64,000 nt of DNA from Chloroflexota bacterium (GCA_011523545.1 WTGN01000010.1:1-64000); one strand, 5' to 3'; shown: positions 1 to 8,841, counted from the first letter of the stretch. Numbers and translations: made by a program. The notes: a model not told the origin generated them from the sequence alone.

Positions 1-49
1 CCCCTCCCGCCATCTCTATGGCGGGCATCCGACAAGTCAGGGAGGGGGA
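1..49. repeat. GC-rich hairpin repeat at window start
   Basis: Outer arms CCCCTCCC (1-8) and GGGAGGGG (40-47) are exact inverted copies. An inner hairpin CGCCAT (8-13) / ATGGCG (18-23) sits between them. It resembles the other C-run/G-run hairpins found between genes across this window. It lies downstream of the stop of the minus-strand permease at 226, so it could also act as a 3' end structure. No T-tract follows, so I do not call it a terminator. Confidence 0.6.
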
Positions 50-161
50 GCTAAACGCGGCGGGATGAAAGTTGTTTTGCGTGGGCGCGGCGTTTTCGCG
101 CCTGTGTCTAGATGGTTTGTGGCGCTCAAACGTATAGATTGCTCCTCGGTGACCTCATAAA

Positions 162-182
162 AACTCGGTGTACTCGGTGGTA
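162..182. repeat. Dispersed CTCGGTG repeat, copy 1
   Basis: The 21-base stretch AACTCGGTGT..CTCGGTGGTA differs by one base from the copy at 9865-9885. A related inverted copy lies at 9693-9720. It is non-coding and lies between the end of the permease gene and the window start. Its function is unknown. Confidence 0.6.
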
Positions 183-225
183 GCAGTTCCATTACATGCC
201 TGCATTCATGTCTGTTGCAGCGCCC

Positions 226-1110
226 TCAACTCTTGACGGCGCCGGCGGTCAAGCCTTCGATGAACCAGCGCTGCATCGCCACGTACAGGACGATGACCGG
301 AATGGTGACCATGCTGAGCGCGGCGAAGTAAAGCGTCCAATCGGCCGAATAACGATAAAAGAAATTCACCAGGCCCAGTGGAATCGTCTGCAGCTCGGCC
401 TGGCGGATGAAGATGAAAGCCAGGAAGAACTCGTTCCAGAAGAACATGCCTTGAAAGATAGCCACCGTCGCCAGCCCTGGCCGCGCCAATGGCAGGATGA
501 TATGCCAGAAGACTTGCAGCCGATTGGCGCCATCAACCAGGGCGGCGTCTTCAAGCTCGGGCGGGATCGACATAAAGAAGCCGCGCAAGAGGAAGATGCT
601 GAATGCCATGGACGTGCCGGCGTAAACGAAGACGAGACCAAAGCGGCTGTTGAGTATGCCCAGCGTTCTGACCACGATGAAAAGCGGGATGACCGTAACC
701 TCGGGCGGGATCATCATCGTCGCCAGGATGACCAGAAAAATCGCCTGCCGCCCGGGGAATTGCAAGCGGGCCAGGGTGTAAGCGGCGATCGACGACACGA
801 TTAGCAGCACGGTCAAGCTGAGTATGGTGATGATGATGCTGTTGCCGATGCGTGCGCCCAGGTCGGCGATGCGCCAGGCGTCGATGTAGTTCTGCCAAAC
901 CATCACCCGCGGCGGCCCCCAGACGTTGTTGAAGAGATCGGCGTCGGTCTTGAGCGAGCCGAAAACCATCCAGAAGAGCGGATAAATCGTCTGCACGGTC
1001 GCGACGATTAAAATCAGATAAACCAGCAGGAGCTTGAGGCGCTCGCTGAGATGGCGAGAAATCACATCGCCAAAATTGTCGGAATTATTGCCTCCCGCGG
1101 CGTATGCCAT
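226..1110 (-). CDS. Sugar ABC transporter permease (MalG-type, CUT1)
   Basis: Inner-membrane permease of a binding-protein-dependent sugar importer, 294 residues, usual length for MalG-like subunits. About six membrane segments are visible, the first near residues 26-48. The cytoplasmic EAA loop that docks on the ATPase reads EDAALVDGANRLQVFWHIILP near residues 186-206, matching the family pattern of a conserved Gly and a final LP. The C-terminus ends in RWFIEGLTAGAVKS, typical of the family. The ATG has GGGAG just upstream. It is the last gene of a minus-strand operon running from 4530 and starts 14 bases after the stop of the partner permease. No ATPase gene is adjacent. The sugar cannot be read from the sequence. 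Confidence 0.93.
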   Translation of the reverse strand: MAYAAGGNNSDNFGDVISRHLSERLKLLLVYLILIVATVQTIYPLFWMVFGSLKTDADLFNNVWGPPRVMVWQNYIDAWRIADLGARIGNSIIITILSLTVLLIVSSIAAYTLARLQFPGRQAIFLVILATMMIPPEVTVIPLFIVVRTLGILNSRFGLVFVYAGTSMAFSIFLLRGFFMSIPPELEDAALVDGANRLQVFWHIILPLARPGLATVAIFQGMFFWNEFFLAFIFIRQAELQTIPLGLVNFFYRYSADWTLYFAALSMVTIPVIVLYVAMQRWFIEGLTAGAVKS

Positions 1111-1124
1111 GTCCGCTCCCGACC

Positions 1125-2066
1125 TTAGAAGTTATAGGTGCCGCTGCGCCCGATACGAATATAGGTGAAGGCGATGACGGCGACGACGACAAAGAGGGCG
1201 AAGCCCATCGCCGAGGCATAACCCAACTTGCCGAAGCGGAAGGCCTGGGTGACGAGATGGGTCAGCACGACCTCGGTGGTGTGGTTGGGCCCGCCGTCGG
1301 TCATGACGTAGACCAGTTCAAAATTCCGCACGAAGGCGCCATTCAGCGAAAGCAGGACGCTGATGAATGTCACCGGCGCGAGCAGGGGCAGGGTGATGCG
1401 CCGGAGCCGCGTCCAGGCGTTGGCGCCGTCAATGATCGCGACTTCGTAGAGATCGCGCGGGATGGCTTGCAGCCCGGCCAAAAACAAGACCATGTGAAAG
1501 CCGGTCCATTTCCAGATGTCCACCGTGATGATGGCGCCGAGGGCGGTGGCCGGGTCGCTCAGCCAGGGCCGGACCAGATTATCAAGCCCGAGCAGCTCCA
1601 GGCCGGCGTTCAGCAAGCCGAAGGCCGGATTGTAGACCCAGGACCAAAGCAATCCGATCACTACAAAGGACAAGGTGACCGGCAGGAAGAGGGCGGTGCG
1701 GAAGAAGATCACGCCGCGTATTTTCTGGTTGACGAGCAAGGCAAGGAATAGACCGAGCAGGTTTTTGACCAGCACCACCGAAATGGCGAATATAATTGTG
1801 TTGGAGACGGCTTTGAGGAAAATGTCGTCGCGTTCAATCAGCCGGATGTAATTTCTCGTGCCGATGAAGACGGGCTCATTGAAGCCGTCCCAGCGATGAA
1901 AACTCAGGTAGAAGCCATAGCCGATGGGGATGATGACGAAGATGACCAGCAGAACAACAGCCGGCAGCAGCATGAGATAAGCCGAGAGATGACGGTAGAC
2001 GCGCGGGTATCGTTTCCTCTTCGCGAGCGTCCCGGCGGCAGTCAGGTTTACACGACTTGAAGGCAT
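1125..2066 (-). CDS. Sugar ABC transporter permease (MalF-type, CUT1)
   Basis: First permease of the same importer, 313 residues. It has a short basic N-terminal tail (residues 1-26), a first membrane helix near 28-50, then about five more. The EAA loop is EVAIIDGANAWTRLRRITLP. The motif TDGGPNHTTEV before the last helices is typical of MalF/UgpA-like subunits. It pairs with the MalG-type gene immediately downstream. The upstream gap to the isomerase gene (2067-2200) contains a C-run/G-run hairpin at 2123-2150. The start codon has only a weak ribosome binding site, so the exact start is less certain than the identity. Confidence 0.92.
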   Translation of the reverse strand: MPSSRVNLTAAGTLAKRKRYPRVYRHLSAYLMLLPAVVLLVIFVIIPIGYGFYLSFHRWDGFNEPVFIGTRNYIRLIERDDIFLKAVSNTIIFAISVVLVKNLLGLFLALLVNQKIRGVIFFRTALFLPVTLSFVVIGLLWSWVYNPAFGLLNAGLELLGLDNLVRPWLSDPATALGAIITVDIWKWTGFHMVLFLAGLQAIPRDLYEVAIIDGANAWTRLRRITLPLLAPVTFISVLLSLNGAFVRNFELVYVMTDGGPNHTTEVVLTHLVTQAFRFGKLGYASAMGFALFVVVAVIAFTYIRIGRSGTYNF

Positions 2067-2122
2067 CTCAATTATCTTTTATTCTCAGAAATCGCCCGCC
2101 GCTATTTTACCCCATCCCCCGG

Positions 2123-2150
2123 CCCCTTCCCCAGCCAACTAGGGAAGGGG
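2123..2150. repeat. C-run/G-run hairpin in sugar transporter operon
   Basis: CCCCTTCCC (2123-2131) pairs exactly with GGGAAGGGG (2142-2150) around a 10-base loop. It lies between the isomerase gene and the MalF-type gene of the same operon. The same type of element recurs at 15062-15087, where it also lies inside a transporter operon. Confidence 0.65.
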
Positions 2151-2200
2151 AGACTTTCTAATGAAGTTTTGGTTCGCTTGATTGCGCTGGGAGTACTGCT

Positions 2201-3106
2201 CTAGGCGATGTTCAGCTGCAGGCCCAGGTCCTTCACGATGTAGTCGATGCTCTCGCGGCAGCTCTGTTCCGCCGTTTTGTGCGACGCGTCCAACTCGATG
2301 ATCGCCAGGCCGTCGTAATCGTTTTCCAGCATAATCTCGACCATGGCGGGAAAATCAACGACGCCGGCGCCCAGCTCGCAGAATGACAGATAACGGGCAT
2401 AGCCTTCCAGCCCGGCGAAATCTTTCGCGTCTTTGAAATGAATGTAATCAATGTGCTCCATATAGCTGCGCATGATATCCACCGGGTCGGTGTCCTTGAT
2501 GACCAGATGGGCCGGGTCAATGCAGAGCCCGACCAGGTCGGTATCGACGATCGCCATGAAACGGTCGAGCTGTTCGCGCGTTTCGATGAAGCAGTCGAGA
2601 TGCGGATGATAGACGGTGCGAATGCCGAGCTTGTTGCTGAAGGCGCCCAGTTCTTCCAGCGCATTGGCGAAGGCTCGGAAGTCCTCGTCGCTTTGCGCTT
2701 TGCGCCCGGCCGGCGGGCCGCCGCCACAAACCAGTATCTTCGAGCCGAAGCTATGCAGGAAGCGCGTCACCGCCATGATGCAATCGCGCTCATAAGGCCA
2801 TAATGCCGGATTGGTATATTCGGCGTTGGCATACAATGACGAGAGGCGCAGGCCATAATCTTCCTGCGCTTTGTTGAAAAGATGCAGCCGGCGCAGCAGA
2901 TCGGTGTCGCTCTTTGAAGGCGGAAGGCCCACATCATCCAGCGTCATGAAGCGGCGGGCGAAATCGTCGCCCAGGCTGTTGAATATGAGCGCTTCGTACC
3001 AAACGAAGCCGACATCGGCCAGAAAGGGAAAGCCCTCTTCCGGCCGGCCTTCGAAATCCCAGGTATTCAGGTGATAGCCTATCTCGAATTTCTGCTCTTT
3101 TGGCAT
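2201..3106 (-). CDS. Sugar phosphate isomerase/epimerase family TIM-barrel protein
   Basis: 301-residue protein of the xylose-isomerase-like TIM-barrel superfamily, which includes IolE-type inosose dehydratases and hydroxypyruvate isomerase-like enzymes. Likely metal-site stretches are YHPHLDCFIET, CIDPAHLVIKDTDP, YIHFKDAKD and a late IIELDAS, the usual His/Asp/Glu positions. The HPHLDCFIET segment is most like inosose dehydratases, but the substrate is not proven. It is soluble and probably cytoplasmic. It lies between the binding-protein gene and the permease genes of one operon, so it most likely acts on the imported sugar. AAGGA lies ten bases before the ATG. Confidence 0.8.
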   Translation of the reverse strand: MPKEQKFEIGYHLNTWDFEGRPEEGFPFLADVGFVWYEALIFNSLGDDFARRFMTLDDVGLPPSKSDTDLLRRLHLFNKAQEDYGLRLSSLYANAEYTNPALWPYERDCIMAVTRFLHSFGSKILVCGGGPPAGRKAQSDEDFRAFANALEELGAFSNKLGIRTVYHPHLDCFIETREQLDRFMAIVDTDLVGLCIDPAHLVIKDTDPVDIMRSYMEHIDYIHFKDAKDFAGLEGYARYLSFCELGAGVVDFPAMVEIMLENDYDGLAIIELDASHKTAEQSCRESIDYIVKDLGLQLNIA

Positions 3107-3216
3107 GGAAAAACATCCTTTGTTTTGGGGAGAATCCGGGACAGGATCGGTGGACCCGGCCGCGAAATCGGGCTGGATCCACCAGGAGTCCCTCGCCTTG
3201 AATCGATGCCCCTCAC

Positions 3217-4530
3217 TCAGTCATCGTAGGAATAGCCATCAAAGACGAGATCATCGTAGACATTTTGGATGGCGGCCATGCCTTCTTCCGCTGTGATCGT
3301 CCCGCCGACGATGCCCTGGATGGCGCTTTGGAAGGCATCGTTAATCTCGGTGGGCCAGATCCAGTCGAGGAAGCGGGCGGTGTTGGGGAAGTGGTTGGAA
3401 CGCAAGTCATCGGCGATCGCCGATTCGACAACGGTCACGCCCTTGATGGAGGTCGCCAGCGGTTCCATGATGCCTAGGTGCTTGTCGGCAATCTCGGGCC
3501 GCGAGAGATATTCGAGGAAGGCGACCGCATGCGGCAGCGCTTCGTCGCTGACACCGCTGTAGATGCAGTAGCCGGAATCCGGTCCGCCGCCGTGGCCGCG
3601 CGTGCCGGGTACATCGGCCAGCTGCGGAAACTCAAATACGCCCCACTCGAAATCGACGACATTGGCTTCGATCCAGGGCAACTCCCAGGTGCCGCCGTAG
3701 TAGACGGCCGATTGCTGGCTGGCGAAGGCGCTGCGCATGCCATCCCAGTCCACCGACAGCGAATCGCGGTCGAGGATGCCGTCATCAACAAATTGGCCGA
3801 TCCGCGCCAGCGCTTCGACATCGGGGGCGTCGGTGAATTTGGCTTCGCCGCGCAGGTTCTGCACCGTCTTGGCGATGGAATCGCCCATGGTTTGGGACGC
3901 AGTCTCAAAGTACCACATCGGCCACATCCAGACGTTCTTGCCCTGATGCAGCACCGGAATGTAGCCAGCCGCATCCAGCGCCGCCGCCACTTCGATGAAG
4001 TCGGCGTAAGAATCCGGCTCCGCCAGGCCCAGTTCGTTGAAGACTTCGACATTGTAGAAGAAGGAGGAGGTGGAGACGGGCGATACCGGAATGCCATAGA
4101 CGCGGCCGCCGATTGTGTAGGCGTCCAGCGACGCCGGCTCGAAGCGGTCGACCCAGGGCGCAATATCATCGGTGATATCGCGCAGGACGCCGCGCCGGAC
4201 GTAGGCGCCGTTGGTGGGGTTGGCGGCGCAGCCGATGACATCCATCCGCTCGCCGGCCAGGTGCGCGGTCAGCAAGCGCGTCACGCCGCCATCAATCGGG
4301 CCCTGCGCATCCCAGGTCACATCGGCGACATCCGGGTTTTCCGCCAGGTAGCCATCGATAACGTCGCGCTCCACCTGCTGCTGAATATCATCAGGCGCCA
4401 TGGAGCCGAGGTTGTCGAGCGAGGTCGGCCCGAAGACGTGCAGCACAAAGCCGTCTTGAGCGGCGACACTGCCGATAGCCAGCAATGTCAAAACGATGAG
4501 AACCGAACACAGGAAAATTCTCTTAAGCAT
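3217..4530 (-). CDS. Extracellular sugar-binding protein of ABC transporter
   Basis: 437-residue family-1-type solute-binding protein. It has a Sec signal peptide: basic MLKR, hydrophobic core to about residue 20 and an AAQ-type cleavage site near 23-25. No lipobox Cys is visible. The mature part has the usual repeated pattern (VYGIPVSPVSTSSFFYNVEVFNELGL; GTWELPWIE; YCIYSGVSDEALPHAVAFLEYLSRPE). AAAGG precedes the ATG. It is the first gene of the operon containing the isomerase and two permeases, and a well-spaced promoter lies upstream at 4586-4614. It presumably captures a mono- or oligosaccharide outside the membrane; the ligand is not predictable. Confidence 0.92.
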   Translation of the reverse strand: MLKRIFLCSVLIVLTLLAIGSVAAQDGFVLHVFGPTSLDNLGSMAPDDIQQQVERDVIDGYLAENPDVADVTWDAQGPIDGGVTRLLTAHLAGERMDVIGCAANPTNGAYVRRGVLRDITDDIAPWVDRFEPASLDAYTIGGRVYGIPVSPVSTSSFFYNVEVFNELGLAEPDSYADFIEVAAALDAAGYIPVLHQGKNVWMWPMWYFETASQTMGDSIAKTVQNLRGEAKFTDAPDVEALARIGQFVDDGILDRDSLSVDWDGMRSAFASQQSAVYYGGTWELPWIEANVVDFEWGVFEFPQLADVPGTRGHGGGPDSGYCIYSGVSDEALPHAVAFLEYLSRPEIADKHLGIMEPLATSIKGVTVVESAIADDLRSNHFPNTARFLDWIWPTEINDAFQSAIQGIVGGTITAEEGMAAIQNVYDDLVFDGYSYDD

Positions 4531-4554
4531 TTTTTCTGTACCTTTCCACTAATC

Positions 4555-4575
4555 ACATGTCTACAATTGGCATGT
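4555..4575. promoter_or_regulatory. Possible operator near transcription start of sugar operon
   Basis: ACATG and CATGT arms are separated by 11 bases, just downstream of the predicted -10 box on the minus strand, about where transcription would begin. Such symmetric half-sites can bind a dimeric repressor. The arms are short, so this is weak evidence alone. Confidence 0.25.
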
Positions 4576-4585
4576 TTGCGCCACG

Positions 4586-4614
4586 AATATAACCAAGGTA
4601 GGGCGCGAACGCAA
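4586..4614 (-). promoter_or_regulatory. Sigma-70-type promoter of first sugar transporter operon
   Basis: On the minus strand, a -35 box TTGCGT (4609-4614) and a -10 box TATATT (4586-4591) are 17 bases apart, the optimal spacing. The expected start point, near 4578, lies about 48 bases upstream of the ATG of the binding protein at 4530. Confidence 0.45.
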
Positions 4615-4680
4615 ATCATGCCCCGCCACGGTAGTGTATCGAATTCGATGAAAACAAATTACGACAAGCACCTGTCAGCC

Positions 4681-4728
4681 TGTAGGGGCGTTTGACCCGC
4701 TGTGTCAAGGCGCGGCGCTGAAACGCCC
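4681..4728. repeat. 48-base dispersed repeat (copy A)
   Basis: Begins TGTAGGGGCGTTTGACCCGC and ends GCGGCGCTGAAACGCCC. The reverse complement of 38550-38596 is nearly the same over its length, and a diverged relative lies at 27195-27242. All three are intergenic. The ends can pair (GGGCG(T)TT with AAACGCCC), so it is a palindromic mobile or REP-like element. Confidence 0.6.
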
Positions 4729-4779
4729 TCTTGCGCTGCCGTAGGGCGGCTAGCCATGTCATATTTTTACGGCGCGTAC

Positions 4780-4800
4780 GGGCGAGCCGGCGGCTCGCCC
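4780..4800. repeat. GGGCGAGCCG hairpin repeat
   Basis: Perfect 10-base arms GGGCGAGCCG (4780-4789) and CGGCTCGCCC (4791-4800) around a single base. The element is followed by CTACAG, so it reads as an inverted TGTAGGGGCGA-type repeat. The same arms recur exactly at 9749-9769. Confidence 0.7.
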
Positions 4801-4954
4801 CTACAGATCCTTTCTTTAGCCGACGCTGAGTTGCCATTGCTCAGTACCGGACAAGCCTTGCAGTCTTCGTTTGGATCAGATTCATTCAAAAGAGCGGGCC
4901 GCGGATTATACGTATGCCCGGATTCGCTGCGCCGCAGATCGTGTCAAGACGCGC

Positions 4955-6070
4955 TTAGGCCTGGATGGATGCGACCTCAACGCGGCGGCCCGTCTCGTGG
5001 CTATGGGCGGCCGCGCTCAGGAGGCGCTGGATGCGCGCGCCGTGCTGAAAGTTGGGGCTGACATCGGCATCGTTGATGATGCCGTTGATGAAGGCGCGAA
5101 TCATGAAATCTTCCGAGCGGAACATGTCGCGGTAGGTGTTGTGGACTGTGTCGCGGCGGGCGCCGCCCCACACATGCTCGGGTATCGGCAGGTTGCGGAT
5201 CATGCCTTCGCCGACGCGCGCGCCTTTGACCTGCTGGATTTTGTCCCAATCTGTGAAGCTGTAGAGGGTGCCGTCCGAGCCGTGGAATTCCATGTGATGC
5301 GTCTGGCCAAAGGGCGTATCTTCGTAACAGAGCGCTGTGCAGTGGATCATGCCCTGGGCGCCGTTGTCGAATTCAAGGATGAGCATGCAAGAGTCATCGC
5401 CGACTTCGTAAGGCTTGCCGGCCGGGTCGAGCGGCGGGCGCGGCACGGTAAAACCGAGGCGGCAGGTGATAGCCTGGATCTCCCCGAAGAGCCACTCGGC
5501 GATGTAAAGAAAATGCGAGCCCAGGTCGCCGAGGATGCCGGAGCCGGCGATCTTGCGGTCGAAGCGCCAGAGATAATCGCCATCGCGGGCGAAGCCGGTA
5601 TAATAGCGCATGTTGAGATGGTAGGGCGCGCCCAGGTAAGCGCCATCGATCAATTCTTTGAGATAGCGAGCCGTGGGCATGAAGCTATAGGTGAAAGGCA
5701 CCAGGGTCTTGAGGCGGCGCGCTTCGGCCGCCTCCGCCATTTCACGCGCTTGAGCGTATGTCAGCGCGATCGGCTTCTCGCAAAGCACGTGCAAGCCATG
5801 CCGCAGCGCTTTCATCGCGATGGGATAATGCGAGTCATTCGGCGTGGCGATGACGATGGCATCCAGCTCGGCGTTCTCGATCATCTCGCCGTAATCGGTA
5901 TAAACCTGGGGGACATCCCAGATGTCAGCCAGCTTGCGCGCCTTCTCCCGCATGCGGCCGCAAATCGCGACCGTTCTGGCGCCGGGGTGGCTGGCCAGGG
6001 CGGGCAGGTGCATGGCGTCGGCCCACCAGCTGCTGCCGACCACAGCCACAGATACTATGTTGCTAGTCAT
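4955..6070 (-). CDS. Gfo/Idh/MocA family oxidoreductase
   Basis: 371-residue NAD(P)-dependent dehydrogenase-like protein acting on sugars or cyclitols. The N-terminal Rossmann fold begins at residue 5 (VSVAVVGSSWWA); the second Gly of the usual GxG is replaced by Ser. The family motif EKP is at residues 98-100 (LCEKPIAL). The C-terminal alpha/beta substrate domain includes ILGDLGSHFLYIAEWLFG, with the usual Asp and His. I chose the ATG at 6070 because GGAAG lies six bases upstream; the longer frame to 6139 would add 23 residues ahead of the Rossmann fold and lacks a site. It stands alone, separated by repeats from the sugar operon below. The substrate is unknown. Confidence 0.88.
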   Translation of the reverse strand: MTSNIVSVAVVGSSWWADAMHLPALASHPGARTVAICGRMREKARKLADIWDVPQVYTDYGEMIENAELDAIVIATPNDSHYPIAMKALRHGLHVLCEKPIALTYAQAREMAEAAEARRLKTLVPFTYSFMPTARYLKELIDGAYLGAPYHLNMRYYTGFARDGDYLWRFDRKIAGSGILGDLGSHFLYIAEWLFGEIQAITCRLGFTVPRPPLDPAGKPYEVGDDSCMLILEFDNGAQGMIHCTALCYEDTPFGQTHHMEFHGSDGTLYSFTDWDKIQQVKGARVGEGMIRNLPIPEHVWGGARRDTVHNTYRDMFRSEDFMIRAFINGIINDADVSPNFQHGARIQRLLSAAAHSHETGRRVEVASIQA

Positions 6071-6162
6071 CGTCATCTTCCGTAAAATGAGGTAGGGCAA
6101 AAGCAAGCGTATTGTAATTTTTCGCGAGTCAAACGACAACTAACGCTTTTGAGGACGGTTTT

Positions 6163-6531
6163 ATGCGGCAGGAGTTTTACCGGGTATTCCTTGACCGTTT
6201 GCTCTTCACCGCGATCATTGGCGGGCTCTTGCTGGCCGGCTACGCGGCGCTGCGTTATGTGGACCTCGCCAGTCGGCTCTCCGGCAACATGGCGGCCCAG
6301 ATCCATGAGAGCGGCGGCGAGGTCGAGCTGGAAAGCAAGGGGCAGGCGCAGGGCTTGATGGCCTCTGATATCGAACGGCGGCGGCTGGTGGCGGAGCAAT
6401 TCACCATGATGGTGGTCGGCGGCGTCGGTTTGGCGCTGCTTGGCCTGGGCTGGCTGGGCGCTGATATATTGCGCGGAAGGCGGAAAAAAGCGGAAGCGGC
6501 CAGCGCCAGCTTGGGGACCGCCCCTCCCTAG
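6163..6531 (+). CDS. Small two-helix membrane protein, unknown function
   Basis: 122 residues, not recognised. Two membrane helices are predicted, residues about 13-30 (LLFTAIIGGLLLAGYAAL) and 83-103 (MMVVGGVGLALLGLGWLGA). Between them is a polar loop of some 50 residues, rich in Glu and Gln. The C-terminal tail is basic, then Ala-rich. GAGGA lies seven bases before the ATG. It ends 30 bases before the SulP-family transporter gene on the same strand, so the two are probably co-transcribed. It could be a small partner of that transporter, but nothing in the sequence proves this. Confidence 0.6.
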   Translation: MRQEFYRVFLDRLLFTAIIGGLLLAGYAALRYVDLASRLSGNMAAQIHESGGEVELESKGQAQGLMASDIERRRLVAEQFTMMVVGGVGLALLGLGWLGADILRGRRKKAEAASASLGTAPP

Positions 6532-6561
6532 CGGCGGCTTGGCCGGCGTTCGCGTCTGCTT

Positions 6562-8841
6562 ATGAAACATTCCTCTCCGCCAAATCCCGACAAATCAAGC
6601 TTGAGCGCCGTCATCCGCCATGCGTTGCAGCCGGCGGTCTTGCTGCGCAGCCTGGGCGCCAGCGCCATCATCTGGCTGCTCATGGCCAGCGCGATGCCTT
6701 CCTATGCCGGGTTAATCTTCCACGGCAAGCTGTCCGGTTATTTTGCCGCCGGCCTGGCAATTGTTCTGGTTAGCGAAGTTGTAGTCGTTCTCGTCACCTC
6801 CCTCTTAAGCTCAGACCATGCGACGCAAGTCGTGCCGCAAAGCCCCACGGCCGTAATTCAGGGATTGATCGCCGGCAGCGTGGTCGCTGCCTTGCCGGCC
6901 GATTTGCCGCCGGAGGAACTCTTTGCGACGGTATTGTTGGTTATCGTGTTGTCTTCCGTTCTGGCCGGGTTAATTCTGGTGCTGCTGGGCATGGCGCGCG
7001 CCGGCGCCTTGATCCGCTATATCCCTTATCCAATCGTTGGCGGTTTTATGGCCGGCCTGGGCTGGCTGATATTCGACGCCGGCTTCCGGGTGTTGGTTGG
7101 TCTTAGGCTTAACATGTTGGTTAGCGTAAGACAGGACGCCGCGCCCTTGCCCATCTTGCTGGAGAGTGGGGTCGCCTCGCGCTGGCTGCCGGCCATCGTC
7201 TTTGCTTTGTGCCTCCTTGGCTTGCGGGCTCGCATCAAAAGTACGCTGGTCATGCCGGCCGCCATCATTGCTTCTCTCGTCCTGTTTTACTTGTGGGCAT
7301 ATCTTGTCGTGGGCGATTTGGGCAAAGTCGCGGACGAAGGTTGGCTGCTGCCAAACGTGTCGGCTGCGCTGAACTGGACGCTGCCGGATCTCTCCGCTGT
7401 CTCACGCATTGGTCCGGACGTGTTGGTGGCAAGCGCCGGCCATGTGTTTACTTTGATCGTAGTCTTGACGCTGAACCTGTTTTTGCGCGCTAGCGCCCAG
7501 GAAATTATCGTCGGCCGCGAGCTGAATTTGAATCGCGAGTGCATTGTCAATGGCGTCGCCAATGTCGCTTCCGCCGTAACTGGTGGCGGCGTGGTGGCGT
7601 ATCACGGCCCCATCTCCTCCTCTTTGGTGCACGCCATGCGCGTCAATGGTCGCCTGGTTGGCATCATCTTGGCCTTCATGTTCTTGCTGACGCTCCTGGT
7701 TGGCGGCGCACTGTTTTCAATAATCCCCCGTTTTATTCCCGCTGGCTTGTTGATGTACTTCGGCCTGCAATTCATGAAGGAATGGCTGTTTGATAGCTGG
7801 TGGAAGCTGCCGCGGCAAGATTACATCATCATCGTTGTCATCGCGCTTGCTACCGCGCTTCTCGGCATTTTGACCGGCATGGCCCTTGGCTTGGTCGTGG
7901 CGATTGCGGCCTTTGTGCTGGAATACAGCCGGATGGATGTCATCAAGCAGGAATTCTCCGGTAGCTTCCATCGCAGCAATCTCGACCGCTCCTTCGCCCA
8001 GAACCAGTTGCTGCAACGTGAGGGCGGCAGAATTCTGATCCTGCGTTTGCAAGGCTACATCTTTTTTGGCACCGCCTATCGCTTTTACGAACACGTGAAG
8101 GCTCGCATCAACGCCGCCGACGGTGGCGAGCTCAAGTTCATCATTTTCGACTTCAAATCAGTCCGCGGGCTCGATGTGTCGACAATCGTGGACTTTCAGA
8201 AGCTGAAGCAACTGACGGATGGCAAAGGCATTGACTTGCTTGTCGCGAGCGCGGCGCCACGCTTGCAGCCGCTGCTGGCGGATGGCGGGATCGTCGAAAA
8301 CCGGCCGGACAAGCCGCCACTATTCGATGATCTCGATCGGGCAATGGAGTGGTGCGAGAGCATTCTGCTGCGCGAGGCCAGCATGCTGGATGAAGAACGC
8401 GTCACCGTTGAGCAGCAGTTGGCCCAGCATGCGATAGTTGGATCGCTGGACGCGAGCGCAGCCCGGGAGTTTCTGGAACAGATCGAGACGACCGTCGGCG
8501 ATACCGTCTTCAAGCAGGGTGACGACTCGGATTCGCTCTATTTCATTGAATCGGGCCGGGTGGATGTGCTGCTGCAAGCGGAAGGCGAGCGTGAAGTGCG
8601 GCTGCGCAGCATGACCGCCGGCGCAGTTATCGGCGAGGTCGGCTTTTACCTGGGGGTGGCGCGCTCGGCGTCAATTGTGGTGACTGAAGCTGGCCTTCTG
8701 CAAAGGCTGAGCCATGAAGCGCTGCGCGACATGGAGGAGCGGGCGCCGCAAACCGCTTCGGCGATTCATGTGCTAATCGCCAGCATGCTTTCCGACCGGC
8801 TGTCGACGACCAACCGCCTGGTCCAAGAACTGATGGATTGA
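6562..8841 (+). CDS. SulP-family anion transporter with STAS and cyclic-nucleotide-binding domains
   Basis: 759 residues. Residues about 30-455 form the multi-helix SulP/SLC26 membrane domain that moves anions such as sulfate, bicarbonate or dicarboxylates. A STAS domain follows (about 485-605; GRILILRLQGYIFFGTA and FIIFDFKSVRGLDVSTIVDF). The C-terminal part, about 640-755, is a cyclic-nucleotide-binding-type beta-barrel (GDTVFKQGDDSDSLYFIESG; GAVIGEVGFYLGVARSASI). Canonical SulP proteins end after STAS, so the third domain is an extra sensory module. The phosphate-binding Arg position is occupied in GVARSASI, so nucleotide binding is possible. The transported anion cannot be told. It follows the small membrane protein at 6163. 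Confidence 0.9.
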   Translation: MKHSSPPNPDKSSLSAVIRHALQPAVLLRSLGASAIIWLLMASAMPSYAGLIFHGKLSGYFAAGLAIVLVSEVVVVLVTSLLSSDHATQVVPQSPTAVIQGLIAGSVVAALPADLPPEELFATVLLVIVLSSVLAGLILVLLGMARAGALIRYIPYPIVGGFMAGLGWLIFDAGFRVLVGLRLNMLVSVRQDAAPLPILLESGVASRWLPAIVFALCLLGLRARIKSTLVMPAAIIASLVLFYLWAYLVVGDLGKVADEGWLLPNVSAALNWTLPDLSAVSRIGPDVLVASAGHVFTLIVVLTLNLFLRASAQEIIVGRELNLNRECIVNGVANVASAVTGGGVVAYHGPISSSLVHAMRVNGRLVGIILAFMFLLTLLVGGALFSIIPRFIPAGLLMYFGLQFMKEWLFDSWWKLPRQDYIIIVVIALATALLGILTGMALGLVVAIAAFVLEYSRMDVIKQEFSGSFHRSNLDRSFAQNQLLQREGGRILILRLQGYIFFGTAYRFYEHVKARINAADGGELKFIIFDFKSVRGLDVSTIVDFQKLKQLTDGKGIDLLVASAAPRLQPLLADGGIVENRPDKPPLFDDLDRAMEWCESILLREASMLDEERVTVEQQLAQHAIVGSLDASAAREFLEQIETTVGDTVFKQGDDSDSLYFIESGRVDVLLQAEGEREVRLRSMTAGAVIGEVGFYLGVARSASIVVTEAGLLQRLSHEALRDMEERAPQTASAIHVLIASMLSDRLSTTNRLVQELMD

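Noticed and set aside
3478..4695. A 405-residue plus-strand frame opposite the first binding protein
   Set aside because: The minus strand has signal peptide, family motifs, promoter and ribosome binding site; this frame has none.
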